Part shown: positions 43,457 to 52,258 of the stretch, in pieces
How positions within the stretch are numbered: the stretch's first letter is position 1
Layout of the letters: each line of letters starts with the position of its first letter
Assembly (NCBI RefSeq): GCF_036002945.1
Contig: NZ_CP108529.1
Location: 8,861,001 to 8,925,000 of the forward strand
Origin: Streptomyces sp. NBC_01224
Lineage (GTDB): Bacteria > Actinomycetota > Actinomycetes > Streptomycetales > Streptomycetaceae
Direction of reading: 5' to 3'
DNA length: 64,000 bases
The notes under the pieces: generated by a model
Seen by the model: only the letters and a program-made list of their open reading frames with translations
What the model was told of the DNA's origin: nothing
Database searches by the model: none
Position numbers and translations under genes: made by a program

Positions 43457-45745
43457 GTGCGGGAAGAAGAGGTCCATTACGACATCGCCGTGATCGGCGG
43501 CGGATTGGCGGGGACCTGCGCGGCCATCGCCGCGGCCCGGCTCGGCCGACGCGTCGCCCTGGTCAACAACCGGCCCGTCCTGGGCGGCAACGCCAGCAGC
43601 GAGATCCGCGTCTGGGTCTGCGGCGCCACCGCACACGGCGTGCACCGCTGGGCCCGCGAGACCGGAATCATGGGCGAGCTGTACACCGAGAACCAGTACC
43701 GCAACCCCGAGGGCAACCCCTACTACTGGGACCAGGTCGTCCTCGACGCCGTCCGTGCCGAACCGAACATCGACCTCTACCTCAACACCGACGTACGCGA
43801 GGTCGACGCGAGCGGCCCCGACGACAGCCGCGAGGTGCACTCCTGCACCGGCTGGATGGTGGGCTCGGAGCGCCGCATCACCTTCCATGCGCGCCAGTTC
43901 CTCGACTGCACCGGTGACGGCCTGCTCGGCCACCTCGCCGGCGCCCGCTACCGCATAGGCCGCGAAGCACGGACCGAGTTCGACGAGCCCTGGGCGCCGG
44001 CCGAGGCGGACCAGGCGCTGCTCGGCTCGACGATCCTCTTCCACACCAGGGACACGGGCCGGCCGACGAAGTTCGTACCGCCCGCCTACGCCAAGGACCT
44101 GTCGACCACGCCCATCCTGCACAACCGCATCCTGAGCACCGGGGACAACGGCTGCGACTACTGGTGGATCGAGTGGGGCGGCGAACTCGACACCGTCCAC
44201 GACAACGAGCGCATCCGCGACGAGCTCCAGGCCGTGATCATGGGCATCTGGGACCACATCAAGAACTCCGGCCAGTTCCCCGACGCGGCGAACCTCACCC
44301 TGGAATGGGTCGGCAGTCTCCCCGGCAAGCGCGAGTACCGTCGCTTCCTCGGCGACTACGTCCTCACTCAGCAGGACATCCTTCAGCAGCGCCAGTTCGC
44401 CGACCGGATCGCCTTCGGCGGCTGGTCCGTCGACCTCCACCCCGTACAGGGCATGTACGCCGACGAGCCCGGCGCCCGCCAACGATACGCGGACGGCATC
44501 TTCCACATTCCGCTGCGCTCCCTGTACTCGGCGAACGTCACGAACCTGCACTTCGCCGGGCGCAACATCTCCGCCACCCACATCGCCTTCGGGGCCACCC
44601 GCGTCATGGCCACCTGCGCGACACTCGGCGAGGCCGCGGGCACCGCCGCGGCCCTGTGCGTCGCCGAGGGCCTCACGCCGCGCGAACTCGCCACCAGACG
44701 ACCGGAACTGGTACGCAGCACCCTGCTGCGCCAGGACGCCTCCGTGATCGGCCTCGCCGACGACGACCCCGACAACCTGGCGCGCACGGCCCGCGTCACC
44801 GCCTCCTCCCACCTGACCCGTCTGGCCGCCGAACCCACACCGGCCGCGCCCGGCACCCCGTACCCCCTCACCCGCGACCTGGCCCTCCTGCTTCCGGTCG
44901 ACCCCGCACTCGACACGGTCGACCTCCTCGTCCACGGCGCCCCGAACGGCCAGTCCCGCGAACTCACCGTGGAACTGTGGAGCACGGGCCACCCCGAAAA
45001 CGCGGTCCCCGCCGATCACCTCCTCACGACCACTGTCACCGTCCCGTCCGACGGCCCCCACTGGGTCACGGCCCGCCTGGACCATCACCCCGACACCCCC
45101 CAGAACGCGATCCTCATCGTCCGAGCCTGCGCGGACACGGCCCTGATCCTCCTCCCCGAACGCACCGACGGTGTCCTCGCCCTGCGCAGGAAGGCCGAGG
45201 GAGACGCGGCCGTCGACCACGACATCCCGGAAGAAGACGGACAACTGGTCCTGGAATGGCAGGCCCGCGGCCTGCGCCGCCAGACCTTCGCCTTTCGGGC
45301 AGCCCCCGACACCACGGCATTCCACCCCGAACGGGCCGTAGGCGGATACCAACGTCCCTACGGCGGCCCGCACATGTGGTCCTCCGCGCCGGAGGACGCC
45401 GCTGAGTGGCTCCGTCTCGACTGGCACAACGAGCAAGAACTCGCAGAAACGCGCCTGGTGTTCGACGACGACGTCGACGAATACCTCAACAACCTGCACC
45501 GCCACCGCACCCCGTACGAGGTCATGCCGGAACTCGTACGCGACTACCGCATCCAGAGCCGCGACGCCGCCGGTACCTGGCACACACTCCTGACGGTGAC
45601 GGACAACCGACGCCGCCACCGTGTACACGAACTGAAGGCCGCGGACGGCAGCCCCGTACGCACCGACGCACTACGGCTCGTGGTCGACGCGACGCACGGG
45701 GCACGGCACGCGCACGTGATCGCCTTCAAGGCGTACGGCGCATAG
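43457..45745 (+). CDS. FAD-dependent oxidoreductase with C-terminal beta domain (PF12831 type)
   Basis: A 762-aa flavoprotein. The Rossmann motif IAVIGGGLAGTCAAIAAARL starts at residue ~10, followed by VLGGNASSEIRVWVCGATAH, the DCTGDGLLGHLAGARYRIG block and FAGRNISATHIAFGATRVMA, all typical of the FAD_oxidored family (PF12831). The last ~300 residues are beta-rich and look like two galactose-binding-like domains. Such proteins recur in polysaccharide-utilisation loci with unsettled chemistry, probably oxidation of an imported sugar. AAGGAGG 7 bp before the GTG at 43457 fixes the start. It is divergent from the ABC operon and ends at a large palindromic terminator. Confidence 0.86.
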   Translation: MREEEVHYDIAVIGGGLAGTCAAIAAARLGRRVALVNNRPVLGGNASSEIRVWVCGATAHGVHRWARETGIMGELYTENQYRNPEGNPYYWDQVVLDAVRAEPNIDLYLNTDVREVDASGPDDSREVHSCTGWMVGSERRITFHARQFLDCTGDGLLGHLAGARYRIGREARTEFDEPWAPAEADQALLGSTILFHTRDTGRPTKFVPPAYAKDLSTTPILHNRILSTGDNGCDYWWIEWGGELDTVHDNERIRDELQAVIMGIWDHIKNSGQFPDAANLTLEWVGSLPGKREYRRFLGDYVLTQQDILQQRQFADRIAFGGWSVDLHPVQGMYADEPGARQRYADGIFHIPLRSLYSANVTNLHFAGRNISATHIAFGATRVMATCATLGEAAGTAAALCVAEGLTPRELATRRPELVRSTLLRQDASVIGLADDDPDNLARTARVTASSHLTRLAAEPTPAAPGTPYPLTRDLALLLPVDPALDTVDLLVHGAPNGQSRELTVELWSTGHPENAVPADHLLTTTVTVPSDGPHWVTARLDHHPDTPQNAILIVRACADTALILLPERTDGVLALRRKAEGDAAVDHDIPEEDGQLVLEWQARGLRRQTFAFRAAPDTTAFHPERAVGGYQRPYGGPHMWSSAPEDAAEWLRLDWHNEQELAETRLVFDDDVDEYLNNLHRHRTPYEVMPELVRDYRIQSRDAAGTWHTLLTVTDNRRRHRVHELKAADGSPVRTDALRLVVDATHGARHAHVIAFKAYGA

Positions 45746-45747
45746 CC

Positions 45748-45805
45748 ACATGGCGAAGGGGTCCGGTGGAGGCTGATCAGCCTCCACCGGACCCCTTCGC
45801 CATGT
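45748..45805. terminator. 58-bp perfect palindrome, bidirectional terminator
   Basis: Two 29-bp arms (45748-45776, 45777-45805) are exact reverse complements with no loop. It sits between the stops of the convergent oxidoreductase (45745) and IclR (45809) genes. Confidence 0.88.
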
Positions 45806-45808
45806 ACG

Positions 45809-46597
45809 TCAGAGCGCGCCAAGTGCCTGACTGATGGCGTCGGCGGCCTCGATGACCTCGCGTACGAGGGCGAGGCGCTGCCCCTCGGTATCGGAGCGGT
45901 CCCCGAGCAGCGAGGTCGGGCCCCACAGGGAGATGGCGGCGACGACGTCCCCCGAAGCGTCGCGGACGGGCGCGGCCAGGGACGCGCGGCCCAGGGCGCG
46001 CTCCTCGGCTTCGACGGCGTAACCGGTGCGCCGGACGGTGTCGATCTCGGTGTCGAGGAGGTCGTGACTGGTGGTCGTGTACTCGGTGTGCGCGTCGAGA
46101 GGTTCTCCCAGCAGTTTGCGACGCTCTTTGGGGGCGAGACCGGTGAGCAGACACTTGCCGATGCTCGTGGCATGCAGCGGGGCGGTGTGTCCGGCCTGCG
46201 TATAGGACTTGGGCGCGCGCGGGCCCTCGAAATTGCACAGGAACATCAGCTCGGTACCGCGGCGTACGGCCACGTTGGCCCCGAGCCCGGTGCGGGTGGC
46301 GAGGTCCTGGAGCACCATGCGGGCGGCCCGGTGCACGGGGTGGCGGTTGGTGGCGGTGGCGGCGAGGGGAAGGAGGCCGAGGCTGAGCCGGTAGAGGTTG
46401 CTGACCGGATCGCGTTCGACCATGTCGAGGCGTTCCAGGGTGGACAGCAGGCGAGAGGTGGTCGACGAGCCCAGTCCGGTGAGCTCGGCGACGTCGGAGA
46501 CACGGAGTTCGGCCCGACCGGAGTCGAGTGCGCGCAGCACCGAGACCGCTCGTTCGACGCTCTGGTTCGTCCCGACATCAGTCGCCCGCGTAGCCAT
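45809..46597 (-). CDS. IclR-family transcriptional regulator
   Basis: A 262-aa IclR protein. The winged helix reads VERAVSVLRALDSGRAELRV, AELTGLGSSTTSRLLSTLER; the effector domain has RTGLGANVAVRRGTELMFLC, HATSIGKCLLTGLAP and GYAVEAEERALGRASLAAPV. ATG at 46597 follows GAGGAGGG closely; the frame is open to 46642. It ends at the palindromic terminator facing the oxidoreductase. The TTGCACAAT element 24-42 bp upstream and its copy at 43373-43391 suggest it controls itself and the sugar operons. Confidence 0.9.
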   Translation of the reverse strand: MATRATDVGTNQSVERAVSVLRALDSGRAELRVSDVAELTGLGSSTTSRLLSTLERLDMVERDPVSNLYRLSLGLLPLAATATNRHPVHRAARMVLQDLATRTGLGANVAVRRGTELMFLCNFEGPRAPKSYTQAGHTAPLHATSIGKCLLTGLAPKERRKLLGEPLDAHTEYTTTSHDLLDTEIDTVRRTGYAVEAEERALGRASLAAPVRDASGDVVAAISLWGPTSLLGDRSDTEGQRLALVREVIEAADAISQALGAL

Positions 46598-46620
46598 GAC
46601 CCTCCTCGTTTTGCAAATCG

Positions 46621-46639
46621 CTTGCACAATCTGCATCAG
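46621..46639. promoter_or_regulatory. Candidate IclR operator (autoregulatory)
   Basis: CTTGCACAATCTGCATCAG, 24 bp before the IclR start; matches the site at 43373-43391 in 14 of 19 positions. Confidence 0.55.
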
Positions 46640-46683
46640 CATATCGCGCGTGATCGACGCCCGTACCTGAAATCAGCGACAGT

Positions 46684-46736
46684 GGCAGTTCCGCGACGTC
46701 ACCCGGGCCAGACGCGGGTGACGTCGCGGAACTGCC
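46684..46736. terminator. Long stem-loop with 21-bp arms
   Basis: Arms 46684-46704 and 46716-46736 are perfectly complementary around an 11-base loop. It lies just downstream of the IS3 remnant on the minus strand and upstream of the IclR promoter. It is likely a terminator protecting the IclR gene from read-through from the esterase. Confidence 0.7.
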
Positions 46737-46741
46737 GGCAT

Positions 46742-46950
46742 TCACCGGGCAGTCTGAGCTGCCCCGAGTTTCGTGGCCTTGAAGGAACCGTTGAGCGCCT
46801 CGGCCTGGTGAACCCAGCCGCGCGGGGTCTCCTTGTGGATGCCCAGGTCCTTCGCGACATGGGCGACCGGAGGGCCGGAGGGCCGGAGGCCTGGACCTCG
46901 CGGATGGCCCGCTCGCGCAGCCCGTCGGGGTACTTCCGTGGTGCAGGCAT
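46742..46950 (-). pseudogene. IS3-family OrfA remnant, frameshifted
   Basis: The frame from 46950 begins MPAPRKYPDGLRERAIREVQ, the usual start of IS3 OrfA in Streptomyces. Near 46880 the match moves to another frame, GPPVAHVAKDLGIHKETPRG then WVHQAEALNGSF, ending at 46742. OrfB is absent. Confidence 0.78.
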
Positions 46951-47100
46951 CGGACCTGTGCTCTCCCATCTGCCCGTCCGGCGGGCCCTTTCCCCCGGGA
47001 AGACGCGAGCTGTTCCTCACCGCTGTCACGCCGACCGTGCTGAGCCCCGTAACCGCGTCCGCGCGGGAGGCGGTCAAGCGGTAGGGCGCGATACCACCAC

Positions 47101-48099
47101 TCAGTCCGCCCCCGACAGAAAGCGTCGCTGGACCTCTTCCAGGGCCGCCGTTTCGGCCCGCTCGTCCGGGTGGTCGAAGTGCCCCGCCCGCAGAACGAAG
47201 AGTTCGCGCGGCCCGGCCAGTGCGTTGTGCACCGCGAACTGCCCCGGTGGGGGTACCGCCGGATCGAACAGGGCAGCACCCACATGCACTGGGATGTGAA
47301 GGTGCCGGGCCGCTGTCGCGGCGTCGAAGTACGCCAGGACGTCCAGCACCGAGGGCTCCTCGGCGAGCCGCGTACGCACCGACTCTCCGCTGCCCGTGCA
47401 CGGCAGTGTCACCCGGAGCGGATGGTTTCCGAAGGTCGGCACCGTAAGGCCGGCGGCATGGAAACGGTCGTCCCAGGGGAGCGCCAACGCCCCGATGCCG
47501 CCGCCGAAACTCGTGCCCAGGTACGTCAGCCGCCCGGCAGCCTCCGGCACCAGCCGCAGCAGTGCGGTGGCCGCACACCAGACATCCGCCACGCACCCGC
47601 CGATGAGGTACGACTCCCGGGCGCCGATGCCGTGCAGAACGTGCCCCGCCGAGTGCGAGGGAACGCCGGGCAGCAGGCTTCGCGTTCCGAGCCCGCGCAG
47701 GCAGGGCCAGATGGTCGCAGTCCCCGGCGGGGGTTGCCAGGGGGCCGGGGCCGCCCGGCCTCCGTATCCGTGTGTCGCCACACAGCCCTGCGTAACGCGG
47801 CCATCGGCAGGGACGGTCAGCCACCCGCCGATACGGACGCCGTCGGCGGATGTGTACGAGACGTCGGCGACCCGCACGCCGTCCACCGTGGCCCAAGGTC
47901 CCTCGATTCGAGGCGCCGGGTCGACGCGTAGCGCACTCGCGTAGCGCTCCTGCCAGAAGTCGGCGAAGCCGTCCGGGCCTGGCGGAGCCCCCACCGCAAG
48001 GAGGCGCGGCAGGTCGTAGCCGTAGGTGGGGTCGAACGGCAAATCATGCTGAAGCGAGCTGAGTTCACTGCCGTCTGACGTGAGCGGATGGGTGGGCAA
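47101..48099 (-). CDS. Acetyl xylan esterase family protein (second)
   Basis: A 332-aa AXE1-type esterase. DLPFDPTYGYDLPRLLAVGA and DGFADFWQERYASAL open the protein, RIGGWLTVPADGR follows, and the nucleophile elbow is LTYLGTSFGGGIGALALPWD. The Asp (GAALFDPAVPP) and His (VLRAGHFDHPDE) follow. It lacks a signal peptide and would deacetylate imported oligosaccharides, duplicating the role of the esterase in the fucose regulon. TTG at 48099 is chosen because AAGGAGAG lies 4-5 bp upstream. Directly upstream is an IS256 remnant, so the natural promoter may be lost. Confidence 0.84.
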   Translation of the reverse strand: MPTHPLTSDGSELSSLQHDLPFDPTYGYDLPRLLAVGAPPGPDGFADFWQERYASALRVDPAPRIEGPWATVDGVRVADVSYTSADGVRIGGWLTVPADGRVTQGCVATHGYGGRAAPAPWQPPPGTATIWPCLRGLGTRSLLPGVPSHSAGHVLHGIGARESYLIGGCVADVWCAATALLRLVPEAAGRLTYLGTSFGGGIGALALPWDDRFHAAGLTVPTFGNHPLRVTLPCTGSGESVRTRLAEEPSVLDVLAYFDAATAARHLHIPVHVGAALFDPAVPPPGQFAVHNALAGPRELFVLRAGHFDHPDERAETAALEEVQRRFLSGAD

Positions 48100-48295
48100 G
48101 ATCTCTCCTTGTTCGGTGTGCGAAGTGACCAGCACGCCCTTCCGGAACAGCTCTCGACACGACGTACTCTGTCCTGCCGGCGCTGAGCCCCCGGTACGGG
48201 CTTGACCTGCCGACTCAACGGTCACGTCCCGCTGGGCGGTGTAGTCACGGCAGCTGTTTCGATCAGGACGGCGGCGAGCCGGTCCAGGGGCGGCG

Positions 48296-48680
48296 GGGTT
48301 GGGGAAGACCTGGACGACGTCGGTCCGTCGTTTGATCTCCCGGTTCAGGCGCTCCAGTGGATTCGTCGACCAGATCTTCCAGCGCGCGGTTGGGAAGTAC
48401 GCGAACGTTGTGATGTCTCCGGCTGCCTCCAGCAGCATGGCCTTGACCGAGGGGAAAACTGCCGTGTGAGCATGTCGACCACCACGTCCAGCTGATTGCG
48501 GACGGCCTGGGCGAAGATCGTGCGGATGGCCGCGGCCACCAGGCCGCTGTGCGAGTCGCAGATCACCAGCTGGACGTGGTCCAGGCCGCGGGCCCGCAGA
48601 CGGCGCAGGAACTCGGTGCAAAACGGCTTCGACTCGCTGTCGCCGACCATCAGCCCGAGGACCTTGCGGTGCCCGCCGGC
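48296..48680 (-). pseudogene. IS256-family transposase remnant
   Basis: Reading the minus strand, KVLGLMVGDSESKPFCTEFL and RLRARGLDHVQLVICDSHSG belong to the catalytic core. After a shift and deletion FPSVKAMLLEAAGDITTFAY and IWSTNPLERLNREIKRRTDV follow. About half of the ~400-aa transposase is missing and the frames disagree, so it is inactive. Confidence 0.82.
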
Positions 48681-48822
48681 GGAATCCCCGTCGCGATCAT
48701 CATCGCCTGCGAGACAATACGGTGATTCACCTGCGCCTTGCAACAGGTCGCGGCCAAGGCTTGTCCCGTAAGTGATCTTCGAACGGGTGGGGACACGGCT
48801 CATCGTCCATCCGGGCGCGCAT

Positions 48823-49590
48823 CTATCCAGCGAGGGCGAGGTTGTGCAGGCGGGCAACGCCGAGGATGCCATGGTGGACTCCTTCTCCTTTGAGTCGGCA
48901 GTCGCGGAGGATCTGCCAGGTCTTCATGCGGGCGAAGGTGTGCACGACTCGGGCGCGAACCTGCTTGTGGGAGCGGTTGTGTTCCACCTTCCAGGACGGG
49001 AGTTTTTCGCCCTTGCGGCGACGGTGTGGAATGACCAGACCGGTGCCCTGATAGCCACCGTCGGCAATCGTCATCGTGTTGCCGACGGCGGCTTTGGCAC
49101 CGGACTCCTCCCACCCTCGGGAGTCGTGCCGATTGCCGGGCAGCGGCCGGCCAACCACGACGACGCGGCGGGTATCGGCGTCGATGACCACCTGATGAGC
49201 AGTGGAATACCGATAGTTCTTCGACTGCTCGGCAACCGTATGGTCGCGGGTGGGCACCAGGGTGCCATCCACGATGAGCAGGGTGTCCTTGCGGAACCGC
49301 TTCCGCGGCTGGAGAGCGAGCATCGGTCCGAGGTGGTCAATGATCCGGTCCGCGGACGACTTGGAGATCCCGAACAACGGGGCAAGCTGCCGCATCGTCA
49401 AGTTCGTTCGCCAGTAGGCCGTGACCAGCAAGACGCGGTCCTCAAGCGACAGGCTCCACGGGCGACCGGGATGCGGGTCGGTGGCCTGCTCGCGCCGTAT
49501 CGCGGTCACCAACTCGCTAAAGCGGCGCGGGCTCAGCCCGGTGAAGGGAGCTATCCAGGACGGCGCCGACGCCGTGATCACACCAGCCAC
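48823..49590 (-). CDS. IS5-family transposase
   Basis: A 255-aa DDE transposase with an HTH_Tnp_4 start (LSPRRFSELVTAIRREQ; RQLAPLFGISKSSADRIIDH). The catalytic region has LLIVDGTLVPTRDHTVAEQS, then NTMTIADGGYQGTGLVIPHR and the final HTFARMKTWQILRDCRLKG. All three acidic sites appear present and the frame is intact, so it may be active. The GTG at 49590 is preferred by homology; the open frame extends to 49737. I could not find confident terminal repeats or a target duplication, so element borders are not given. Confidence 0.84.
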   Translation of the reverse strand: MAGVITASAPSWIAPFTGLSPRRFSELVTAIRREQATDPHPGRPWSLSLEDRVLLVTAYWRTNLTMRQLAPLFGISKSSADRIIDHLGPMLALQPRKRFRKDTLLIVDGTLVPTRDHTVAEQSKNYRYSTAHQVVIDADTRRVVVVGRPLPGNRHDSRGWEESGAKAAVGNTMTIADGGYQGTGLVIPHRRRKGEKLPSWKVEHNRSHKQVRARVVHTFARMKTWQILRDCRLKGEGVHHGILGVARLHNLALAG

Positions 49591-49697
49591 ACCGTGATCG
49601 TTCCACCCCAGGAAGCACGCCGAGCGAGTGCCCTTCGTGCAAGGGTCAGTGGCCAACGGTGCTGTGCCTGCCGATGTGGCCAGTCCAGAATGTTGTC

Positions 49698-50351
49698 GTG
49701 GCCGAAGACGAACAGAGCGGCATAGAACCGTGTTCATTCCTGATGTGCGCGACGGAGGTGGCTCGGCTGCTGGGTGTCGAAGACGTCGCCATCAAGCCGA
49801 AGGACCGGCATGCCCGCCACCTCGCCCATGCGGTGCGTAAGCCACTGCTCGAACGTGCAAGTCTGCCCGCGGAGTTGTTCTCCCCGTTGATGGCGGCAGC
49901 CGTATACGACCCAGATCCCAGCTTCTGCCGCTGGTTCGTCGAGCCAGCGGTCTACGCATTCGGACGCCGCCGTGTGATGGCAGCATTGGTCGACTATCTA
50001 CGGATCGGCACGGATGCCGAGCGAGCGGGTGCCGTGCGGGCCTGGTACTGCGCCCATGTGCCTTTGCATGCAGATCGGTCCCCAGCGTACGGACCCGGTG
50101 GGGTACGTGATCCCGCTCTGGACGAGTCGCAAGACATCAAGGACACCTGGCTGGAGGCCTCAATGCGGGTGTTCGCCGAGGCCACCGATCTGCGGATGCG
50201 CCACCGTGTCCTGCTGGGCCTGCCGACCTCCCGCGCGGCATACCCGCCACGCCTGCACAAATTACTTGAAAGTACACTCGCGTCCGCCCAGGCCCATCCC
50301 GACCAGCACATCCGTCGATGGGCCGCCGCAGCAGACCACGACGCAGTCTGA
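49698..50351 (+). CDS. Hypothetical helical protein
   Basis: A 217-aa protein I do not recognise. It is alpha-helical and charged, with short repeated helices such as ELFSPLMAAAVYDPDPSFCR, RRRVMAALVDYLRIGTDAER and LDESQDIKDTWLEASMRVFA, suggesting a HEAT/ARM-like solenoid. The GTG at 49698 is a guess; the frame opens at 49659. It lies beside the IS5 transposase gene on the other strand and could be passenger or resident DNA. Confidence 0.55.
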   Translation: MAEDEQSGIEPCSFLMCATEVARLLGVEDVAIKPKDRHARHLAHAVRKPLLERASLPAELFSPLMAAAVYDPDPSFCRWFVEPAVYAFGRRRVMAALVDYLRIGTDAERAGAVRAWYCAHVPLHADRSPAYGPGGVRDPALDESQDIKDTWLEASMRVFAEATDLRMRHRVLLGLPTSRAAYPPRLHKLLESTLASAQAHPDQHIRRWAAAADHDAV

Positions 50352-50733
50352 GCCCGGCTGTCACCCCCCGGCAGTTACGGGACAGCCGTTGGCAATCGTC
50401 CGTGAATCTACCTGTGGGGGCGCACAACATGGACCACGATCGCCGGTTAGCCAAACCGGCGATCGTGACGACCACTGAGGGTGTTCGCAGCGGCTGTGCT
50501 TGGCGGTGAAGCCGTTCGAACACTACGGCCCTTCATGTCGGCGCCTTGCAGCCCCGCAATTGACAGGGGGATTGCGGCCGGTCCATCGATGGCGGTGGTG
50601 GCGAGCGTGGTCGGAATCGAAAACCGCGCTGCCATGCCACCACCCAAGACGTCGGCCCATCCCGGTTCACCGTCAGCGACGTCATGGCACCAGCGGAAGG
50701 CCAGCGCAGTAGGAGGAATTCCGGTAGGACGTT
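50352..50733. other. Intergenic stretch, nothing recognised
   Basis: No conserved frame on either strand. The right end runs into the IS701 fragment. Confidence 0.45.
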
Positions 50734-50932
50734 TCAATGCTGTCCCCTGACCTGGAAGCGCTTCCGCACCCCCTTGGCCGCCGCGTCGGCCGCCATGACC
50801 GTGAGGCAGTCGTGGGCGAGCATGGCCAGGGCGATGTGCCGGTACCAGCCGATATAGCGGCGAACCTCGTACTGGTCCAGGCCGCACGCGTTCTTCGCCG
50901 CCTGGAAGTGGCGCCGACCGCCCCCCTCCACC
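50734..50932 (-). pseudogene. IS701-type transposase C-terminal fragment
   Basis: On the minus strand HFQAAKNACGLDQYEVRRYI then GWYRHIALAMLAHDCLTVMA matches the end of IS701/IS4-like transposases (FQAAKNExGLDxYxVRxxxxWYRHITLAMLAHAxL). A stop follows at 50734. Its left border directly truncates the ArsR-like gene. Confidence 0.72.
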
Positions 50933-51160
50933 GAGCTGGCCAGACTGCTCGGCACCACCCGTGCCGGGCTGCTCGCGGCGCTGGCGCGACCGGCTTCCAC
51001 CGCACAGCTCGCGGCAGGCCACTTCCTCAGTCCCGCCACGGTGTCGTACCACCTGGGCGTGCTGCACCAAGCGGGTCTCGTCGCCCGCGCCCGGTCCGCG
51101 GTTCACCGGGCCCCGTGCGGCGCGGTCCGTGCCTCCGCCGTCAGCCGGGTGGACCGGTAA
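50933..51160 (+). pseudogene. ArsR-like regulator C-terminus, 5' part replaced by IS701 fragment
   Basis: One open frame reads ELARLLGTTRAGLLAALARP then ASTAQLAAGHFLSPATVSYH and LGVLHQAGLVARAR. It is the winged-helix of an ArsR-family repressor, ending with TAA at 51158. No start codon or N-terminus remains, because the IS701 fragment begins at the preceding base. It lies 38 bp before the HdeD-like gene, which it may once have preceded in an operon. Confidence 0.62.
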
Positions 51161-51198
51161 AGGTCGCGGGGCGCCCGTGCCCGGTACAAGCATGGATC

Positions 51199-51876
51199 AT
51201 GACCGACGCATCGAGCAGCTCCCCCCGGGGACCGGAATACGACGATCGCCACGCCCGTGCCGCGGGTGACGTGCACGCGCCGAAACCGCACCCGGGCTAC
51301 ATGGAGCCACCCTTCGAGGGGTTCCTGCACCGCCTCTCCCGCACCGCCTGGCAGGTCGTCCTGATCACCGGCATCGCCTCCCTGGTCCTTGGGATCGTGA
51401 TCCTGGCCTGGCCGGGCCCGTCCCTGCTCGTCGCCGGGATCCTCTTCGGCATCTACCTCATTCTCAGTGGCGCGCTCCAACTGGCGGCCGCCTTCGGCAC
51501 GCACAGGGCGACCTCGCTGCGTGTCCTGGCCTTCATCAGCGGCGCCCTGTCGATCCTTCTGGGCCTGTTCTGCTTCCGGGGCAGGTTGGAGTCGATCCTG
51601 CTGCTCGCGTTGTGGATCGGCATCGGCTGGCTGATCCGCGGGATCACCCATACTCTGGCCGCCGTTCACGACCCCACCATGCCCGCGCGCGGCTGGCAGA
51701 CCATCCTCGGCGTCGTCACCTTCATCGCGGGGATCGTGCTGATCACCTCGCCGTTCACCTCAATCGCCGTGCTCACCCTGGTCGCCGGCTGGTGGCTGGT
51801 AGTGGTCGGCATCGTCGAGTGCGTAACGGCGCTCCGGCTCCACGGCCGTGCACAGCGGATCCCGCGCACGGCATGA
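51199..51876 (+). CDS. HdeD-like (DUF308) membrane protein
   Basis: A 225-aa membrane protein with a ~45-residue hydrophilic N-terminus and six helices in three pairs: LITGIASLVLGIVILAWPGP, GILFGIYLILSGALQLAAAF, GALSILLGLFCFRG, LLLALWIGIGWLIRGITHTL and two more. This matches the HdeD/DUF308 family, linked in E. coli to acid tolerance. Its role in actinobacteria is unproven. The ATG at 51199 is chosen from the hydrophobicity pattern. Confidence 0.82.
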   Translation: MTDASSSSPRGPEYDDRHARAAGDVHAPKPHPGYMEPPFEGFLHRLSRTAWQVVLITGIASLVLGIVILAWPGPSLLVAGILFGIYLILSGALQLAAAFGTHRATSLRVLAFISGALSILLGLFCFRGRLESILLLALWIGIGWLIRGITHTLAAVHDPTMPARGWQTILGVVTFIAGIVLITSPFTSIAVLTLVAGWWLVVVGIVECVTALRLHGRAQRIPRTA

Positions 51877-52258
51877 ACCCCGTGCAGTGCGTCAACTTCG
51901 TGCCGCACAGGTAGCCCGAGAGGGCGGTTTTCGGGGTCGACACGCTGAATGGCGCGTGCGTCGCCGGCAGATGCCCCCTTGCGAGCCCAACCCCACGGCA
52001 CCCACGCACCGCTCGTCGGTATGCCTGGCTGCGGGTGCTCCTGGCGCTCGTCGCGCTGCTGCTCGCGGCCGGTGCGCACGCGGAGGCGGTGGAGGGCGAG
52101 TCCGCCGCGGTGCCCACGGCTCAGGTGTGCGACGCGGAGTACGACGCGCCCGCCACGGCACTTCGCCGGGCCCTCCGGGACACCGCACCCTCGTACTGCT
52201 GCGGCGGCGGTCGTCCACCCATGACTCCGTTGTGCGGGACCCCTGGTCGAGTCCGGCC
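51877..52258. other. Degenerate stretch
   Basis: A frame around 52020-52200 gives a signal-like RVLLALVALLLAAGAHAEAV followed by short low-homology sequence. It may be a decayed secreted protein gene. No good start, stop or domain was found. Confidence 0.35.

Noticed and set aside
43436..45628. 730-codon minus-strand frame opposite the FAD oxidoreductase
   Set aside because: Shadow of the plus-strand gene, whose FAD motifs and ribosome site are clear.
48760..49760. Terminal inverted repeats for the IS5 element
   Set aside because: Only weak partial matches were found by eye between the two flanks, so element borders were not assigned.
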